This document shows, piece by piece, positions 62,527-64,000 of a stretch of DNA of 64,000 nt. The first letter of the stretch is position 1. Each line of letters starts with the position of its first letter. The position numbers and the translations under genes are program-made. The notes below the pieces were generated by a model. The model was not told where the DNA came from. It saw nothing but the letters and a program-made list of their open reading frames with translations, and did not search any database. The DNA comes from Ruminococcus sp. (GTDB lineage: Bacteria > Bacillota > Clostridia > Oscillospirales > Ruminococcaceae). The stretch is taken from NCBI GenBank assembly GCA_021199375.1, contig JAJQIB010000012.1:1-64000 (forward strand), given 5' to 3'.

Positions 62527-63648
62527 TTAATCTACTTCGTAATAAACGAATCGGTTTACGATCGCCATTACTATTGCTAGGACTACTCCAACAATCGCAA
62601 AGTACGCCCACGCCATAGCAGCTGAATAGCCGTGCTCCCACTGCTTAGACTGGTTAAGAACCAGGGTCATAACTTCGTTTGAAGGATCTACGAATGAGTC
62701 AACTATCGTATATACTAAGCTTGCGATGATCATCGGGCTGATATACGGCAGTGTAATTTTCCAGAAGTACTCCCACGAGGTTGCGCCCTCCATTGAGGCT
62801 GCTTCCTTTGCAGAATAAGGAATTCCCTGGAGTGCCGATAGGAACAGCAGTATCTGGATACCGCATTTCCAAATCAGGTTCATTATGTCTGACGTTAAAT
62901 CCGATATTACCGTTGTCAGCGAATCGCTTATATTGTACACTCCGAGGAATGTAAGCAGCTGGTCAACAAGGTCGGTTTCAAACATCGTGCTAAACTGCTC
63001 GGATCCGCCCGAATAACCACTCGTTGACATGTTACCATTGATAATATCGATAACAGGTCCGGTCGCTATAATTACAGGCAGGAAGAAGATTGCACGAGCA
63101 GCAGTTCTTCCTTTAAACTTCTGGTTTAGTACTACAGCAATGAATATCGAGAAAACAAGAATAAGCGGTGTATTAATTAGCGTATCCTTAAGTGTCGATA
63201 CTAGTGCAGGTGAATAGTACTGGTCTTTTCTAAATGCGTTGTAATAGTTTTGGAAACCAAGATTTGAAAGCTGCATTCCTCCTGTTACAATCTTTGTATC
63301 GTGGAAGGAGTAGATTAGCGACTGGATAAGCGGTGCTACAAAGAAGTATAAGCTTCCTAAGAACCACCATGCTATAAAGCCATATCCATACAGTGCCTTT
63401 CTTCTCTCGTAAGGAATCTTTAGACCCTTTTGCTTTACAGGAACAGCAGCAGCTACAGAAATCTCTTCGCTGTCAGCCTCGTCGTCGGATTCATTCTCAT
63501 CGAGCTGAGTATCTTCGGTTTCTTCCGCTTCGGTGCTTTCCTCAGCTGATACCTCAGAAGCGTCCTCTACTTGAGCAACAGCCTCTTCTTTTGCTTCATC
63601 GGTCAAGATTTCTTCTTCGTTTTCCAAATTCTTTTCCATTTCACTCAT
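62527..63648 (-). CDS. Carbohydrate ABC transporter permease, MalF type
   Basis: A 373-residue permease with six membrane segments and the EAA loop EAASMEGATSWEYFWKITLPYI (about 280-300). It imports sugars with the MalG-type partner. The first 75 residues are a Glu/Asp-rich, low-complexity cytoplasmic extension not found in typical MalF proteins. Its start overlaps the stop of the upstream gene (ATGA). A solute-binding protein gene is expected upstream, outside the window. Substrate is unknown; GH2, GH26-like and GH5-like hydrolases nearby suggest plant oligosaccharides. Confidence 0.9.
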   Translation of the reverse strand: MSEMEKNLENEEEILTDEAKEEAVAQVEDASEVSAEESTEAEETEDTQLDENESDDEADSEEISVAAAVPVKQKGLKIPYERRKALYGYGFIAWWFLGSLYFFVAPLIQSLIYSFHDTKIVTGGMQLSNLGFQNYYNAFRKDQYYSPALVSTLKDTLINTPLILVFSIFIAVVLNQKFKGRTAARAIFFLPVIIATGPVIDIINGNMSTSGYSGGSEQFSTMFETDLVDQLLTFLGVYNISDSLTTVISDLTSDIMNLIWKCGIQILLFLSALQGIPYSAKEAASMEGATSWEYFWKITLPYISPMIIASLVYTIVDSFVDPSNEVMTLVLNQSKQWEHGYSAAMAWAYFAIVGVVLAIVMAIVNRFVYYEVD

Positions 63649-64000
63649 CAGCCTTCTGCACCTCCTTCATCTACCGCACCTTCGGCTACAAGGTCAATTG
63701 TCGTTCCATTTGCCTTAACAGTTGCATTCTCAGTATCAACCTCAATTACAACGTCTGATTCGCCGTCCTTGCTGTAGGTTGTTCTTAATATGTCTCCATC
63801 GATCTCATAGTTTGAAATCGTGTAATCACTTACTGATGCCAGAACCTCGCTTGTTACCTTGTACTGACTTGCTGCTTCACTTATCCATCCCGAATAATTC
63901 GAGTAGTAAAGGTCATCGTCTTCGGTATCCAGCAGCTCAGAAGCATCCTCGTAAATCATGTCGTAATTTATATTTGAGCCTGCCGCAATTGCTCTCATAA
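63648..64000 (-). CDS. C-terminal part of a probable DUF5696 protein (window-truncated)
   Basis: The reading frame stays open to the window edge, so only the last 117 or so residues are seen. The segment AIAAGSNINYDMIYEDASELLDTEDDDLYYS followed by YEIDGDILRTTYSKDGESDVVIEVD resembles the C-terminus of DUF5696 glycoside-hydrolase-like proteins, which are commonly encoded directly upstream of paired MalF/MalG-type permeases. The stop overlaps the next gene's start, showing translational coupling. The family call is tentative because the catalytic part is outside the window. Confidence 0.5.
   Translation of the reverse strand, partial: MRAIAAGSNINYDMIYEDASELLDTEDDDLYYSNYSGWISEAASQYKVTSEVLASVSDYTISNYEIDGDILRTTYSKDGESDVVIEVDTENATVKANGTTIDLVAEGAVDEGGAEG

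Overview
The window reads as a chromosomal segment of a Gram-positive, low-to-mid G+C anaerobe of the class Clostridia, most likely Ruminococcus or a close relative in the Oscillospiraceae. The grounds are strong Shine-Dalgarno sites (AGGAGG/AAAGGA) before most genes, sigma-A promoters with 17-bp spacers, a division and cell-wall (dcw) cluster starting with mraZ, a MurE with the meso-diaminopimelate motif, a pyrophosphate-type phosphofructokinase, a class 1B PyrD/PyrK pair, and many lipoproteins with Thr/Ser/Asp/Glu-rich linkers beside plant-polysaccharide hydrolases. No rRNA, canonical tRNA, insertion sequence, prophage or CRISPR array was seen.

Layout. 1-800: a gene-poor stretch with a tiny hydrophobic peptide gene resembling a type I toxin (minus strand, complete with promoter and terminator arm), an imperfect direct repeat carrying a LexA-like palindrome, and a predicted three-way-junction fold. 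0.8-10 kb, plus strand: manA, ROK glucokinase, ilvD, a membrane-anchored unknown, pyrC-pyrF-pyrK-pyrD and ribonuclease Z. 10-12.8 kb, minus strand: a zinc-ribbon protein, a tRNA-like element, a SigH-like sigma factor, an orphan fumarase beta subunit and a DivIVA-like protein. 13-28.5 kb, minus strand: a dcw cluster in transcription order mraZ, rsmH, ftsL-like, a PASTA penicillin-binding protein, murE, murF, a divergent mraY, ftsW, murG, an unknown membrane protein, murA, ftsQ and ftsZ. 28.9-37 kb, minus strand: ppa, an AraC regulator, DUF3592, Nudix, SH3-domain protein, metY, a lipoprotein, a CDF transporter, purB and a probable small RNA. 37.3-39 kb, plus strand: a two-component system. 39-51 kb, minus strand: DAHP synthase, then a surface-glycan locus with an LTA-synthase-like sulfatase, two paralogous GT-C-like membrane proteins, a GH26-like and a GH2 hydrolase and a beta-lactamase-fold lipoprotein. 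51-54.7 kb: a set made of a beta-helix lipoprotein, a DUF4956 membrane protein and a VTC-domain protein. 55-61.4 kb, plus strand: PPi-PFK, argS, a GH5-like lipoprotein and comEC. 61.4-64 kb, minus strand: two sugar ABC permeases and the end of a probable DUF5696 gene.

The most striking signal is in the surface-glycan locus. Two neighbouring genes, the sulfatase and one of the two GT-C-like paralogues, are each broken by a frameshift exactly at a long poly-G run on the coding strand (G9 and G8). Changing each run by one base restores a full-length, family-like protein. This is the arrangement of phase-variable contingency loci, although homopolymer sequencing error must be excluded. A third G run (G7) is the Shine-Dalgarno region of a sugar-transport permease. 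Other points worth checking are the loss of canonical MraY catalytic motifs in the dcw-encoded MraY, a ComEC without a metallo-beta-lactamase signature, a 21-bp tandem repeat encoding an FtsQ tail, a promoter-plus-terminator small RNA upstream of purB, and the tRNA-like element lacking an anticodon arm.
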